Positions 1 through 8,084 of a DNA stretch of 64,000 nucleotides are shown here, one piece after another (position 1 is the stretch's first letter; every line of letters starts with the position of its first letter). Location: the NCBI RefSeq assembly GCF_900141805.1, contig NZ_FQYN01000010.1, positions 1-64,000 of the forward strand. The letters are read 5' to 3'. This DNA is from Hymenobacter daecheongensis DSM 21074. GTDB taxonomy: Bacteria; Bacteroidota; Bacteroidia; Cytophagales; Hymenobacteraceae. Position numbers and translations under genes: made by a program. Below the pieces are notes generated by a model. That model saw only the letters and a list, made by a program, of their open reading frames with translations. It made no database searches and was not told where the DNA came from.

Positions 1-372
1 CTCGTACTGGGCGGGACGCGTCGGAGGGCAAGACGCGGAAAGTTGGCCCGGGCCGTGTTTCACGGCAAGAAGGGGGAACTGCGCCAGCGCTACCGCGAGG
101 GCATGGAGGACCAGCTGGGCGCCCTCGGGCTGGTCGTCAACGCCCTGGTGCTGTGGAATACCCGCTATCTGCAACAGGCGCTGGAACAACACCAGGCCGT
201 GGCCGAACCGCCGGAGCCGGGCGAGGTGGCCCGGCTCTCGCCCTTGCTGCACGAGCACATCAACATGCTCGGTCGCTACGATTTTACCTTGCCCGAGGGC
301 ATTGCGGCCGGCCAACTGCGGCCGCTACGCGACCCGACGAGCCTGGAAGAACAGCTCGCCCAACTGCCCTAA
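1..372 (+). CDS. Tn3-family transposase, C-terminal part (5' end outside window)
   Basis: The frame is open from the first base of the window and ends at a TAA at 370-372, giving about 123 residues. The sequence matches the conserved C-terminal end of Tn3-family DDE transposases: GELRQRYREG, then DQLGALGLVVNALVLWNT, RLSPLLHEHINMLGRY and a final GQLRPLRDP stretch. A TTG at 43 is only an internal codon, because the reading frame and the family similarity continue upstream. These enzymes catalyse replicative transposition between 38-bp terminal repeats. No terminal repeat or resolution site can be recognised just downstream, and the next gene (bestrophin) begins its convergent end at 410, so the transposon end is not visible here. 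Whether the upstream part is intact cannot be judged. Confidence 0.85.
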   Translation, partial: LVLGGTRRRARRGKLARAVFHGKKGELRQRYREGMEDQLGALGLVVNALVLWNTRYLQQALEQHQAVAEPPEPGEVARLSPLLHEHINMLGRYDFTLPEGIAAGQLRPLRDPTSLEEQLAQLP

Positions 373-409
373 CGGGAATTTCTGTTCTTACTCTTGTGCT
401 ACCCCTAAC

Positions 410-1429
410 TCAAAGCAGCACGTCGTTGACGGGCTGAATGCGCTCGGGCAGGTCGGTTTCGCCCAGCATTTCGCGCAGGTCGATTTCGATGGTGCGGCAG
501 ATGTCCGTCATGGGCACGTCGTTGACGTAGTTCTCGAAGGGGTCTTCGGAGTTGTCGCCCACGATTTCGATGGTGAGAAAGATCCACGAAATCAGCACTG
601 AAAACGGCACCGTGAGCCACACGGCGCTGCCCTGGCTGAGCTTGCTGAACTCGCTGATGAGCCCGAGCGGCAGCAGCAGCACAAAAATCCACACGAAGAC
701 GGTGCTGAAATAGGCGTACTGCCGCGGGAAGGGCGTGTTTTTGATTCGCTCGCACATGCCCTGCAGGCTGTAGCACTCCTTCACGGTCTGCATCAGGTCG
801 ATGTGGCGAAAATCGTCGAGCAGGCCCTCGCGCTGGAGCCGCTGCAGCTCCAGGGCCTGTTGGTGCAGCAGCTGGGCCGCCGCGTTGGCCTTGCCGCACA
901 CGCGGGCATACTCGGCGGGCGCGAGAAATTTCTCCACTTCCGGCTCGGGGCCGCCGCCGGTGGTCAGGTGCAGGTCGGGCACGTAGCTCACGTTCTGGCG
1001 GTCGTAGATGGTGGTGCGGCGCAGCTGCAGGCGCAGGGCATTGAGCCAGGCCAGCTGCCGGTAGAGCAGCGTGCGGTGTTCGGCGGCCACCTCCGGAGCG
1101 GGCAAATTCGGGGCCGCCGGGCTGGCTGGTGCGGCCACGTAGGCGCAGATCTGGCTGCCCCAGAGCCGGCTGGCATTCACAATGCCGCCCCAGATTTTGC
1201 GCGCCTCCCAGAAGCGGTCATACGACTGGCTGTTTTTGAAGCCCAGGTAAAAAGCCACGGCAATGCCAATGGTGCTCAGCGGTGCAAACGGCAGCCGGAT
1301 ATCAATCCCGCGCTGGATTAAAAACCCGTAGCCCAGCGTAAGCAGCCCCGACCACAGGGTGAAGCCCAGCAGGTTGCGCCAGGCAAAGCGCATAATAAGG
1401 CTGAAACGAATGATACGGCGGACGTACAT
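410..1429 (-). CDS. Bestrophin family anion channel protein
   Basis: 339 residues, ATG start. The N-terminal part (VRRIIRFSLIMRFAWRNLLGF, hydrophobic segment, then IGIAVAFYLGFKNSQSYDRFWEARKIWGGIVNASR) is the signature of the bestrophin/UPF0187 family; the run NSQSYDRFWEAR is especially characteristic. A second hydrophobic pair lies around residues 235-285. Bacterial members form pentameric membrane channels. This one is a little longer than the usual 280-310 residues because of a proline/alanine-rich insert near residues 100-115. It is convergent with the Tn3 fragment and is followed upstream by a short palindrome at 1472-1499. The physiological ion cannot be told from sequence. Confidence 0.85.
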   Translation of the reverse strand: MYVRRIIRFSLIMRFAWRNLLGFTLWSGLLTLGYGFLIQRGIDIRLPFAPLSTIGIAVAFYLGFKNSQSYDRFWEARKIWGGIVNASRLWGSQICAYVAAPASPAAPNLPAPEVAAEHRTLLYRQLAWLNALRLQLRRTTIYDRQNVSYVPDLHLTTGGGPEPEVEKFLAPAEYARVCGKANAAAQLLHQQALELQRLQREGLLDDFRHIDLMQTVKECYSLQGMCERIKNTPFPRQYAYFSTVFVWIFVLLLPLGLISEFSKLSQGSAVWLTVPFSVLISWIFLTIEIVGDNSEDPFENYVNDVPMTDICRTIEIDLREMLGETDLPERIQPVNDVLL

Positions 1430-1471
1430 AGAGCAGAGAAATTAGGAGCTGTTGGCAATTTTTAACAAAAC

Positions 1472-1499
1472 GTCATTCCTCGGCTGCGCTCGGAATGAC
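1472..1499. repeat. Short palindrome, possible repeat remnant
   Basis: GTCATTCC and GGAATGAC form an 8-bp stem around a 12-base loop in the leader of the bestrophin gene. A related word (GTCATTCCGAG) occurs in the centre of the large palindromic element at 18493-18789, so this may be the leftover of one arm of that repeat family. It is too short to call an element with confidence. Confidence 0.4.
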
Positions 1500-1537
1500 C
1501 GTGTTTTGCCCTAAAAGTTCAGAAGCTGTGGCAGCCT

Positions 1538-3232
1538 TTACTCGCCCAGCGCAGCCAGCGCCTCATGCACCTGACTGACGACCATTGCGCCTTCGCCCAC
1601 GGCCGAGGCCACGCGCTTCACGGAGCCGGCCCGCACGTCGCCCACCGCAAATACGCCGGGAATGCTGGTTTCCAGCGTGAGCGGGGGGCGCTGGTTGGCG
1701 TTGGCCGCGGGGTGGGGCAGGCCCGTGCGCACGAAGCCTTTTTCATCGAGCTGCAGGCAGCCGTTTAGCCACTGCGTGTTGGGCTCGGCCCCCAGCATCA
1801 GAAACACGTGGCGAATGGGCACCGTGTCGGCCTGCCGGGTCTGGCGGTGCTGCCACGTCACCTGCTCCAGATACCGCTCGCCGGCCAGCGCCACAATTTC
1901 GGTGTGCGGGTGCAGCGTAATCTGGGGCGAGGCCAGAATGCGCTGCACCAGATAGTCGGACATGGTGGCGGCCAGGCCCTCGCCGCGCACCAGCACGTGC
2001 ACGTGGCGGGCAAAGCGCGACAAAAACACGGCCGCCTGCCCGGCCGAGTTGCCGCCGCCCACCACAATGATGTCCTCGTGGCGGCAGATTTCGCCTTCCA
2101 TAGCCGTAGCGGCATAGTAGAGTCCCACGCCCTCAAAGCGCTCCTCGTGCGCCACGCCCAGCCGCCGGTAGCGGGCGCCGGAGGCCACCACCACCGCACG
2201 GGCGGCCACCGGCGGCTGCCCTTCTTCCAGCGTCAGCAAAAAAGGCCACTGCCCGCAGTTCAGGCCCCGCACCTGGTGGGGCAGGGCAATGGTGGCCCCA
2301 AACTTATGGGCCTGCACCTGCGCCCGCGCCGCCAGCGCCTGCCCCGATACGCCCAGCGGAAAGCCCAGGTAGTTTTCGATGCGCGAGCTGGTGCCGGCCT
2401 GCCCGCCGGGCGCTTCCAGCTCCAGCAGCAGCGTGCGCAGCCCTTCCGAAGCCGCATACACCGCCGCCGACAGTCCCGCCGGCCCGGCCCCCACAATGGC
2501 CACATCGTAGGGCGCATCATACTGCAGCTGCTCTACCAGGCCCAGGGCTTCGGCCAGCTGCAGCGTGGGCGGATTGCAGAGCGGGGCGGGCTGGTTGGGC
2601 AAAAATACGGCCGGCAACGCGGCCAGGCCGCCGGGCAGCGTGGCCAGCAATTGGCGGGCGGCCTCATCGGCGGCATCGAGCACCTGCACGGGGTAGCCGT
2701 TGCGGTCCAGAAACCGCTGAATGCGCAGCGCATCGGCCGAATCGTGGGGCGCTACGAGCGTGACGGCCCCCTGCTGGTGCGTAATCAGGCCCAAGCGGCG
2801 CAGCATAAAGGCCTGCATGATCAGGTCACCCACTTCGGGCTCGGCCACCAGCAGGCGGCGGAACTGCGGCCGGCTGACGCGCAGAATCTGCCCGCCAGCC
2901 TCGCCCACGCGGCCCCCAACCAGAATCTCGCGGTCGTTGAACAGGTCCAGCTCGCCGGTAAACTGATTTTCGCCGTGCACCGTGATAACCTGGGGGCCGG
3001 CGGCGGTGTTTTCGTAAATATCAATATAGCCGCGCAGCACCACGAAAAAATCGACGCTGCGCTGCCCGCGCTCAAACAGCACGGTGCCCGCCGGCAGCTC
3101 CTCCAGCTGCCCAAAGGGCCGGATGCGGGCCACCTGCTCTTCGCTGAGCACGGGAAAAATCTGGGCGGTGCGGGCGTACGGGTCGCGAGGGTCGAGCGGC
3201 GGGGGCGGGGCAGAGGAGGTGTTGAGGTTCAT
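1538..3232 (-). CDS. Cyclic-nucleotide-binding / thioredoxin-reductase-like FAD oxidoreductase
   Basis: 564 residues from the ATG at 3232 (MNLNTSS); a TTG eight codons upstream is less likely. Residues about 20-150 look like a cyclic-nucleotide-binding domain (GQLEELPAGTVLFERGQ, then GYIDIYE and ENQFTGELDLF). Residues about 170-225 form a small linker that may be a thioredoxin-like remnant. The C-terminal 310 residues are a thioredoxin-reductase fold: FAD site VAIVGAGPAGLSAAVYA, GGQAGTSSRIENYLGFP, NAD(P) site IIVVGGGNSAGQAAVFL and the final IPGVFAVGDV. The CxxC pair of true thioredoxin reductases is absent; the equivalent place reads ICRHEDIIVV. Soluble, cytoplasmic. Physiological substrate unknown; the family is common in Bacteroidota and Proteobacteria. 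Confidence 0.85.
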   Translation of the reverse strand: MNLNTSSAPPPPLDPRDPYARTAQIFPVLSEEQVARIRPFGQLEELPAGTVLFERGQRSVDFFVVLRGYIDIYENTAAGPQVITVHGENQFTGELDLFNDREILVGGRVGEAGGQILRVSRPQFRRLLVAEPEVGDLIMQAFMLRRLGLITHQQGAVTLVAPHDSADALRIQRFLDRNGYPVQVLDAADEAARQLLATLPGGLAALPAVFLPNQPAPLCNPPTLQLAEALGLVEQLQYDAPYDVAIVGAGPAGLSAAVYAASEGLRTLLLELEAPGGQAGTSSRIENYLGFPLGVSGQALAARAQVQAHKFGATIALPHQVRGLNCGQWPFLLTLEEGQPPVAARAVVVASGARYRRLGVAHEERFEGVGLYYAATAMEGEICRHEDIIVVGGGNSAGQAAVFLSRFARHVHVLVRGEGLAATMSDYLVQRILASPQITLHPHTEIVALAGERYLEQVTWQHRQTRQADTVPIRHVFLMLGAEPNTQWLNGCLQLDEKGFVRTGLPHPAANANQRPPLTLETSIPGVFAVGDVRAGSVKRVASAVGEGAMVVSQVHEALAALGE

Positions 3233-3327
3233 GCGGGGCAGGTTGCGTGCCAGCACAACGGCGGCCGGCTTATCCGCTAACGGTTTTGAGGCCGCGGCTG
3301 TTTGCCCCGCGCCGGCTGCCGGTCATT

Positions 3328-4530
3328 TCACATCCATTCCCGCAGATAAGCATACACTTCCGCATTGGAAAGCAGCCCGCCGTGGCTTTGGCGGGTGAAG
3401 ATGCGGGTGCGGATGCCGGAATCCGGGGGCAGGGCAGGGTCGCCGAAGAGGCGGCCGATGCCGCTGCCGCCGCCCACCAGGCCGTCGCCGAAGTAGTGGT
3501 CGAGGGCCGAGCCGGCGGTTTTGAGCAGCGAGCCGACCAGCACGTGGTACTGCACGCCAGGCAGCGGGGGCACCAGCGTGCGCGGGGGCAGCAGGTCGTC
3601 GGCGCGCGGGTGCTGCCAGTCTTGGGCTACCAAAAAAGCATGGCGCAGGTCCTTGATGCCATTGCTGCGCTGGTTCATCACGTCGCTCAGGAAGCGCGTG
3701 GGGGCCACGTTCACCTTGCGCAGCACCACGGAGGTGAAGTGGCTGTTCTGCTCCAGAAACGAGCCTTCATTGGGCACGCCTAGCAGAAAAACCGACTTCA
3801 GCCGGCTTAGCCAGGGCGCTTGGTCTGGGGTTTCGGGTTGTTGGGTTTCAGATTTTGGCTCTTCAGCTTCTGGCTCTTCGGTCGGGGCCGCTACGGCATT
3901 TTCACCTGGGGCAGGCAGCGGTTGCGCACTTGCTGCCTGCTCATTGTTAATTGTCCATTGCGAAGCATAGTAGCCCGCGCTGCGAATCACCAACCCGCCC
4001 ATGGAGTGGCCCACCAGCACCAGTTCCTTGGTGGCTTCGGGGTAGGCCAGCACCAACTCAGTGAGTAGTTTATTGAGCAGCTCGCCGTTCTCCGAAATGT
4101 GCAGGCCGCTGTTGTAGCGCACGTACAGGCACTGCACACCGGCTTCCTGCTGTAGCAGCGGCCCGTAGCGCGGCGTATCGGGCGAGCCGGATTGCCAGAT
4201 CATCTCATCGCCCATCAGCCCGTGCAGAAACACCACCGTTTTGGCCGGTGCGGCAGGCAGATGCAGGTCGGGCACGGCCACATCGGTGCCGTAGCGCCGG
4301 AAGCTGAACCAGATGGCGCGCTCGTCGTGGCGGGCGGCCAGCTGGTCGCCAAAGGCCCCGTTGAGAATGGGCAGCGTGAAGTGGCCGTAGGCCTGGCCCG
4401 TGCGGTAGAGGTAGTCGAAGCCCGCGAGCGGAAACGAGGCCGCCCTTCGCGCGGCCGTCGAAAATCGACGCCAGCGCGAAGGGCGCTCATTATTGGTAGG
4501 TTCTTCGGCAGGCGAATCAGAATCGGTCAC
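3328..4530 (-). CDS. Alpha/beta hydrolase, lipase-like
   Basis: About 400 residues from a GTG at 4528-4530. An upstream extension of the frame exists but merely reads a sorting-domain remnant in the wrong frame, and the GTG overlaps that remnant's TGA stop in a GTGA arrangement, so the GTG start is preferred. The core has an oxyanion-type VVFLHGLMGDEMIWQ, the nucleophile elbow VLVGHSMGGLV and FLLGVPNEGSFLEQ, followed by a C-terminal RQSHGGLLSN that may carry the catalytic His. A low-complexity Gln/Pro/Glu insert separates the nucleophile from the next core strand. No signal peptide is seen. It resembles PGAP1/lipase-type serine esterases acting on acyl esters; the substrate is unknown. Confidence 0.75.
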   Translation of the reverse strand: MTDSDSPAEEPTNNERPSRWRRFSTAARRAASFPLAGFDYLYRTGQAYGHFTLPILNGAFGDQLAARHDERAIWFSFRRYGTDVAVPDLHLPAAPAKTVVFLHGLMGDEMIWQSGSPDTPRYGPLLQQEAGVQCLYVRYNSGLHISENGELLNKLLTELVLAYPEATKELVLVGHSMGGLVIRSAGYYASQWTINNEQAASAQPLPAPGENAVAAPTEEPEAEEPKSETQQPETPDQAPWLSRLKSVFLLGVPNEGSFLEQNSHFTSVVLRKVNVAPTRFLSDVMNQRSNGIKDLRHAFLVAQDWQHPRADDLLPPRTLVPPLPGVQYHVLVGSLLKTAGSALDHYFGDGLVGGGSGIGRLFGDPALPPDSGIRTRIFTRQSHGGLLSNAEVYAYLREWM

Positions 4531-4703
4531 GGAATCAGGAGCTGGGGCGCAACCGGACCGCGCGGCGTGTGCAGGCGCAGCAGATACACGCCGGCCGGTT
4601 GCGTACGCAAATCTACGGTGCGGGCGCCGGCCGCGTTGGCCGGGCCGCTTCTTGCAGCACCACGCGGCCCAGGGCATCGGTCACGACTACGCTGTTGGCC
4701 TGC
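4528..4703 (-). pseudogene. Remnant of a T9SS type A C-terminal sorting domain, frameshifted
   Basis: On the minus strand, starting inside the end of the rhomboid gene, one frame reads NSVVVTDALGRVVLQEAA. After a one-base frame change near 4640 another frame reads ARTVDLRTQPAGVYLLRL, then HTPRGPVAPQLLIP and a stop. Together this is a typical end of a type IX secretion cargo: a GRVV strand, then a DLRTQPAGVYLLRL strand pair. The frame is closed by a TAG just before its first residue, so the cargo's catalytic part is gone. It is the decayed tail of a lost secreted protein gene, now overlapping the 3' end of the rhomboid gene and abutting the lipase start. Confidence 0.75.
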
Positions 4704-5676
4704 TACCCGGCAGGCGAGCCAGCAGCTTGAGCGCGCCGCCCACCAGCAGCCCGGTAGCCAGCCCGCCGAGGTGGGCAGCGTTGTCGGTAGTGGCTTTCAG
4801 GCCGGCCTGCAGCTCGCCGGGCACCAGCAGCAAAATCAGCCAGATCAGGCTGTAGCGCTGGGTTTTGGTCATGGGCACGGCCCCCGTGAGAGCCAGCATC
4901 AGCACCAGCCCATACAGCCCGAAGATGGCCCCCGAGGCCCCCACCGAATTCACGCCCCGCGTGTGCCACCACAGGCTGAACAGGCTGCCGCCCACGCCGC
5001 TGAGCAGGTAGGCCAGCAGCAGGCGGCCCGGCCCTACCAGCGTTTCGCAGAGCCGGCCCAGAAACAGCAGCGCCAGCGAGTTGAGCAGCAGATGCGCCAC
5101 CCCACCGTGCAGAAAGCAGCTGGTGAGCAGCCGCCAGGGCTGCCCGGGCAGTGTGAGGGGCGAAAAGTTGGAACCCCAGCGAATCAGCGTGGCGCTGTCG
5201 GGGTGAAACGCATCCAGGCCGCCGGCTACCATGGCGGCAAACACGGCCAGATTGAGCAGCAGCAGCAGCGGCGTAATGAAATAGGCGCGGGAAACTCCGA
5301 ACAGGTTGTGCCCGATTTCGGCCAGAATTCCCCGCTCTGGCTCCGGCGGGGCGGCAGTGGGGTGGGGCGGGGGCGCGGGCTGCCCGGTGGGCACCAGGCC
5401 CCGGCGCTGCAACTCCCGCACGGCGGCCGCGCCCACCGCAGGCGGGTAGCGCGGGGCGTTTTGGGCCAGATAAAGCAGCTCGGCATCAGTTTTCTGAGCG
5501 AACAGCTCGGCAGGATCGGAAGCGGGACGGTCTGCCAATGTGTCGTTTTGCGAGAGCCGGGGAGGGCGGGGCCTAACCACAGGCACCGCTGGCCAAACCG
5601 CCCCCAAAACCAGGCCCAACCAGCCGGCGGAGGCCGCGTATAGCCCAATAGCCAGCCCGTGCTGGCAGTCTGTCAC
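4687..5676 (-). CDS. Rhomboid family intramembrane serine protease
   Basis: 329 residues from a GTG start at 5676; no ATG lies early enough to keep the first membrane segment, so the start is uncertain. After an N-terminal hydrophobic segment (residues about 6-34) and a proline-rich linker comes the six-helix rhomboid core: FLHGGVAHLLLNS (His190, Asn199), the nucleophile GASGAIFG (Ser249) and NAAHLGG (His302). These are the residues needed for cleavage of transmembrane substrates within the inner membrane. The last codons (PGSRPTA) run into the decayed sorting domain, so the natural C terminus may have been altered. The gene is divergent from the small gene at 5692, with only 15 bases between the starts. 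Confidence 0.88.
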   Translation of the reverse strand: MTDCQHGLAIGLYAASAGWLGLVLGAVWPAVPVVRPRPPRLSQNDTLADRPASDPAELFAQKTDAELLYLAQNAPRYPPAVGAAAVRELQRRGLVPTGQPAPPPHPTAAPPEPERGILAEIGHNLFGVSRAYFITPLLLLLNLAVFAAMVAGGLDAFHPDSATLIRWGSNFSPLTLPGQPWRLLTSCFLHGGVAHLLLNSLALLFLGRLCETLVGPGRLLLAYLLSGVGGSLFSLWWHTRGVNSVGASGAIFGLYGLVLMLALTGAVPMTKTQRYSLIWLILLLVPGELQAGLKATTDNAAHLGGLATGLLVGGALKLLARLPGSRPTA

Positions 5677-5691
5677 CTTATTCTTTTTTCC

Positions 5692-5955
5692 ATGTCGACC
5701 ACTCCCGAAACTACCCAGCCCGACCAGCCTATCGCCAGCACCCCCGACGCCCGCGCCGAGCAGGAAGGCCGCCAGACTGAACCCAACGCCGCCCCAACGC
5801 CCGCTGTCGAAGGCCCCGGCAGCATCCCGGCCAGCACCCAGAGCAACATGGGCGACGGCGCTGGCATCCGCGGCGACTACGGCAACGCCAGCCAGACCAA
5901 CGGCCTCGAAGGCGGCCCCGATTCCGCTGCCGACGGCAGCCCGAAGGAGCAGTAG
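5692..5955 (+). CDS. Small disordered hypothetical protein
   Basis: 87 residues from the ATG at 5692; a GTG 33 bases upstream in frame is less likely because it would overlap the rhomboid start. The product is rich in Pro, Thr, Ala, Gly and Gln, has no hydrophobic segment and ends in GGPDSAADGSPKEQ, so it is probably a soluble, largely disordered protein. GC-rich third positions match the local coding style, which supports translation. No family is recognised and no function is proposed. Confidence 0.55.
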   Translation: MSTTPETTQPDQPIASTPDARAEQEGRQTEPNAAPTPAVEGPGSIPASTQSNMGDGAGIRGDYGNASQTNGLEGGPDSAADGSPKEQ

Positions 5956-5971
5956 GGTTCAAGCATAGCAT

Positions 5972-6075
5972 CTGTCATCCTGAGCAGAGCGAAGGACCTT
6001 ATCACGCTATAACGAGTCGTTGCCACGCTTCTTGTTCTTTCGTGATAAGGTCCTTCGCTCTGCTCAGGATGACAG
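5972..6075. repeat. Palindromic element A, 35-bp perfect arms
   Basis: Left arm 5972-6006 and right arm 6041-6075 are perfect reverse complements over 35 bases, starting with CTGTCATCCTGAGCAGAGC, around a 34-base loop. The outer word CTGTCATCCTGAG recurs in element B (33968-34128) and in an orphan arm (33928-33956); element C (25014-25137) starts with the close variant TGTCATGCTGAGC. It begins 17 bases after the stop of the small gene and may act as a strong hairpin at that transcript's 3' end. Confidence 0.9.
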
Positions 6076-6146
6076 CCGGTTTGGCAACGATTGCCCATAA
6101 ACCCCAACAAGAGCCAACCCGCGCCGGAAGCGTATCTTTCCGGCGT

Positions 6147-7445
6147 ATGTTGGCTCTCCTATTTCGTATGCGCCAAGCTTGGCTGGGCCTGACTCTGCTA
6201 CTCGCCTGCGCAAGCAACCCCGCTCAAGCACAGCTGCGCAGCCCCTTGCCGCGCCTGCTCCGCGCCGATACCGCCCGCTTCGGCCGCGTGCTGCGTGCGC
6301 CCGCCCGCTACCGCCTCCAGATACTGTACACCCGCATTGACCGGGACGCCCAAAACCGGCCGCATTTCCGCACGTTCCGCTACCGGGTGCGGCCCCGCCA
6401 GTATTTTTACCCGGCCAGCACCGTGAAGCTGCCCGCCGCCGTGCTGGCCCTGCAAAAGATGCGTGCCCTGCGCCCCCAGGTGCCCGGCCTGAGCCTGGAT
6501 TCGCCCCTGCGCATTGATTCCGCCTTCGCGGGCCAGACGCCGGTGCTCCGCGACACGAGCAGCGCCACCGGCCGCGCCAGTATCGGGCAATATATCCGCA
6601 AGGTGCTGCTGGTGAGTGATAACGACGGCTTCAATCGGCTGTATGAGTTTATGGGGCAAGGGGCGCTGAACGCGGAGCTGCGCGGGCGCGGGCTGCGGCA
6701 CACGCGCCTCATCCATCGCCTCTCCGTGGGCGACCAGGAGCCCGGCTCGCGCCACACCAATCCGCTGGCATTCTTCGCCGATACCACCCTGCAGCGGCCG
6801 CTCTACGTGCAGCCCGCCGCCTACAACGGCCAGGCGCTGCCCCGGCTGCGCCTGCGCGGCGAGCAAATCGGCAAAGCATATATGCAGGGCGAAAAACTGG
6901 TGGCGAAACCGATGGATTTCAGCCGCAAAAACTACTTTTCCCTCGCCGATCAGCAGCAGGTATTGCGGGCCGTGCTGTTCCCCGAAGCCATGCCGCCCCG
7001 GCAGCGCTTCGCCCTGGCTGCCGACGACTATCAGTTCCTCTACCGCTACCTCTCCATGCACCCCCGCGAAAGTCGCGCCCCGCGCTACGACGCGGCCCAT
7101 TACCCCGATACGTACGCCAAGTTTCTGCTGGGTGGCGGCGGCACCACGCCGTTGCCGCCGGGCGTGCGGGTGTTCAATAAAATCGGGCAGGCCTATGGTT
7201 TCCTGATCGACAACGCCTACGTGGCCGACTTCGACCACGGCGTGGAATTTCTGCTCAGCGCCGTGCTTTATGTGAATGCCGACGAAGTGCTGAATGATGA
7301 TAAATACGAGTACGACACCGTCGGCTTTCCTTTTCTGCGTGATTTGGGCCAAGCCGTGTACCAGTATGAGCTGACCCGCCCGCGCCGCCACCGGCCCGAT
7401 CTGAGCCGCTTCAAAATCGACTATGCCCGGCCCGATGCCCAATGA
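6147..7445 (+). CDS. Serine hydrolase, class A beta-lactamase-like
   Basis: 432 residues from the ATG at 6147 (MLALLFRM); an ATG seven codons later (MRQAWLGL) would also leave a full signal peptide ending near ANPAQAQ-like sequence, and the frame upstream is repeat DNA. The active-site SxxK lies in YPASTVKLPAA and the SDN-type motif in LLVSDNDGFNRLY, as in class A penicillin-binding-type hydrolases. A third box of the KTG type is not obvious; FNKIGQAYG occupies its place. Exported, probably periplasmic. It overlaps the downstream dipeptidase gene by 23 bases, so the two are co-transcribed, which points to peptide or cell-wall turnover rather than drug resistance. A candidate -7 element (TATCTTTC) lies at 6133-6140. 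Confidence 0.8.
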   Translation: MLALLFRMRQAWLGLTLLLACASNPAQAQLRSPLPRLLRADTARFGRVLRAPARYRLQILYTRIDRDAQNRPHFRTFRYRVRPRQYFYPASTVKLPAAVLALQKMRALRPQVPGLSLDSPLRIDSAFAGQTPVLRDTSSATGRASIGQYIRKVLLVSDNDGFNRLYEFMGQGALNAELRGRGLRHTRLIHRLSVGDQEPGSRHTNPLAFFADTTLQRPLYVQPAAYNGQALPRLRLRGEQIGKAYMQGEKLVAKPMDFSRKNYFSLADQQQVLRAVLFPEAMPPRQRFALAADDYQFLYRYLSMHPRESRAPRYDAAHYPDTYAKFLLGGGGTTPLPPGVRVFNKIGQAYGFLIDNAYVADFDHGVEFLLSAVLYVNADEVLNDDKYEYDTVGFPFLRDLGQAVYQYELTRPRRHRPDLSRFKIDYARPDAQ

Positions 7446-8064
7446 TGCGCAGGCCGCCCGGCCGGTGGTACTGTCGGCGGGGCAGTACCGGCGGCGGGTG
7501 CGCCGCGAGGCCGAACAGGCGCTGGTGAGCCTGCCCGCTGCCATTCCGACGCTGCGGCTGGATATTCGCTACGCCACGGCCCGCAACTTTATGGGCGAGG
7601 CACTCTACGCCACGGCTGCCGCCTATCTGCGCCGGCCGGCTGCCGAGGCGCTGGCGGCCGCTCAGCACGAATTGGCCACTCACGGGCTGGGTTTGCTGGT
7701 TTTTGATGCCTACCGGCCCTACCGCACCACGGTGCGCATGTGGGACAAGATCCAAAACGAAACCTACGCCGCCCCGCCCTGGCGCGGCTCCCGCCACAAC
7801 CGCGGCTGCTCCGTGGATGTGGGCCTGGTGGCACTGGCTACCGGCCGCCCCGTGCCCATGCCCACCGATTTCGACGACTTCACGCCCGCCGCCCACGCTG
7901 ACTACGAGCCCGTGCCGCCCGACGCGCGCCACTACCGCACGCTGTTGCGCACCGTGCTGGCCCACCACGGCTTCCAGAACTACCCCGGCGAGTGGTGGCA
8001 CTTCGACTTTCACCGCTGGGCCGAGTTTGATCTGCTGGATGTGGCGTTTGAGGAGTTGGAGTAG
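7423..8064 (+). CDS. M15D-type D-Ala-D-Ala dipeptidase (VanX/DdpX-like)
   Basis: 213 residues; ATG at 7423 (a second ATG at 7435 is possible). The zinc-site signature is complete: SRHNRGCSVDVG supplies the His and Asp ligands, and EWWHFDF supplies the catalytic Glu and third ligand His. FDAYRPYR is the conserved substrate-side Arg motif of the family. The enzyme hydrolyses D-Ala-D-Ala released from peptidoglycan. No signal peptide is visible, so it is probably cytoplasmic, where it would recycle D-alanine. The 23-base overlap with the upstream serine hydrolase shows translational coupling. Confidence 0.9.
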   Translation: MPGPMPNDAQAARPVVLSAGQYRRRVRREAEQALVSLPAAIPTLRLDIRYATARNFMGEALYATAAAYLRRPAAEALAAAQHELATHGLGLLVFDAYRPYRTTVRMWDKIQNETYAAPPWRGSRHNRGCSVDVGLVALATGRPVPMPTDFDDFTPAAHADYEPVPPDARHYRTLLRTVLAHHGFQNYPGEWWHFDFHRWAEFDLLDVAFEELE

Positions 8065-8084
8065 TTAGGGTTTCTTTGAACGAT

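Noticed and set aside
1437..1470. Promoter TTTG-N21-TAATTTCT ahead of the bestrophin gene
   Set aside because: The -7 match is poor in its last bases and would place the start on the ATG itself. It is possible but too weak to list.
4528..4677. N-terminal extension of the lipase-like gene to an ATG at 4677
   Set aside because: Those residues come from reading the T9SS sorting-domain remnant in the wrong frame, and a GTG overlapping the remnant's stop gives a better start.
6042..6146. Start of the serine hydrolase at 6042
   Set aside because: The first 35 codons lie in the right arm of element A and the following leader, ahead of a clear signal peptide that starts at 6147 or 6168.
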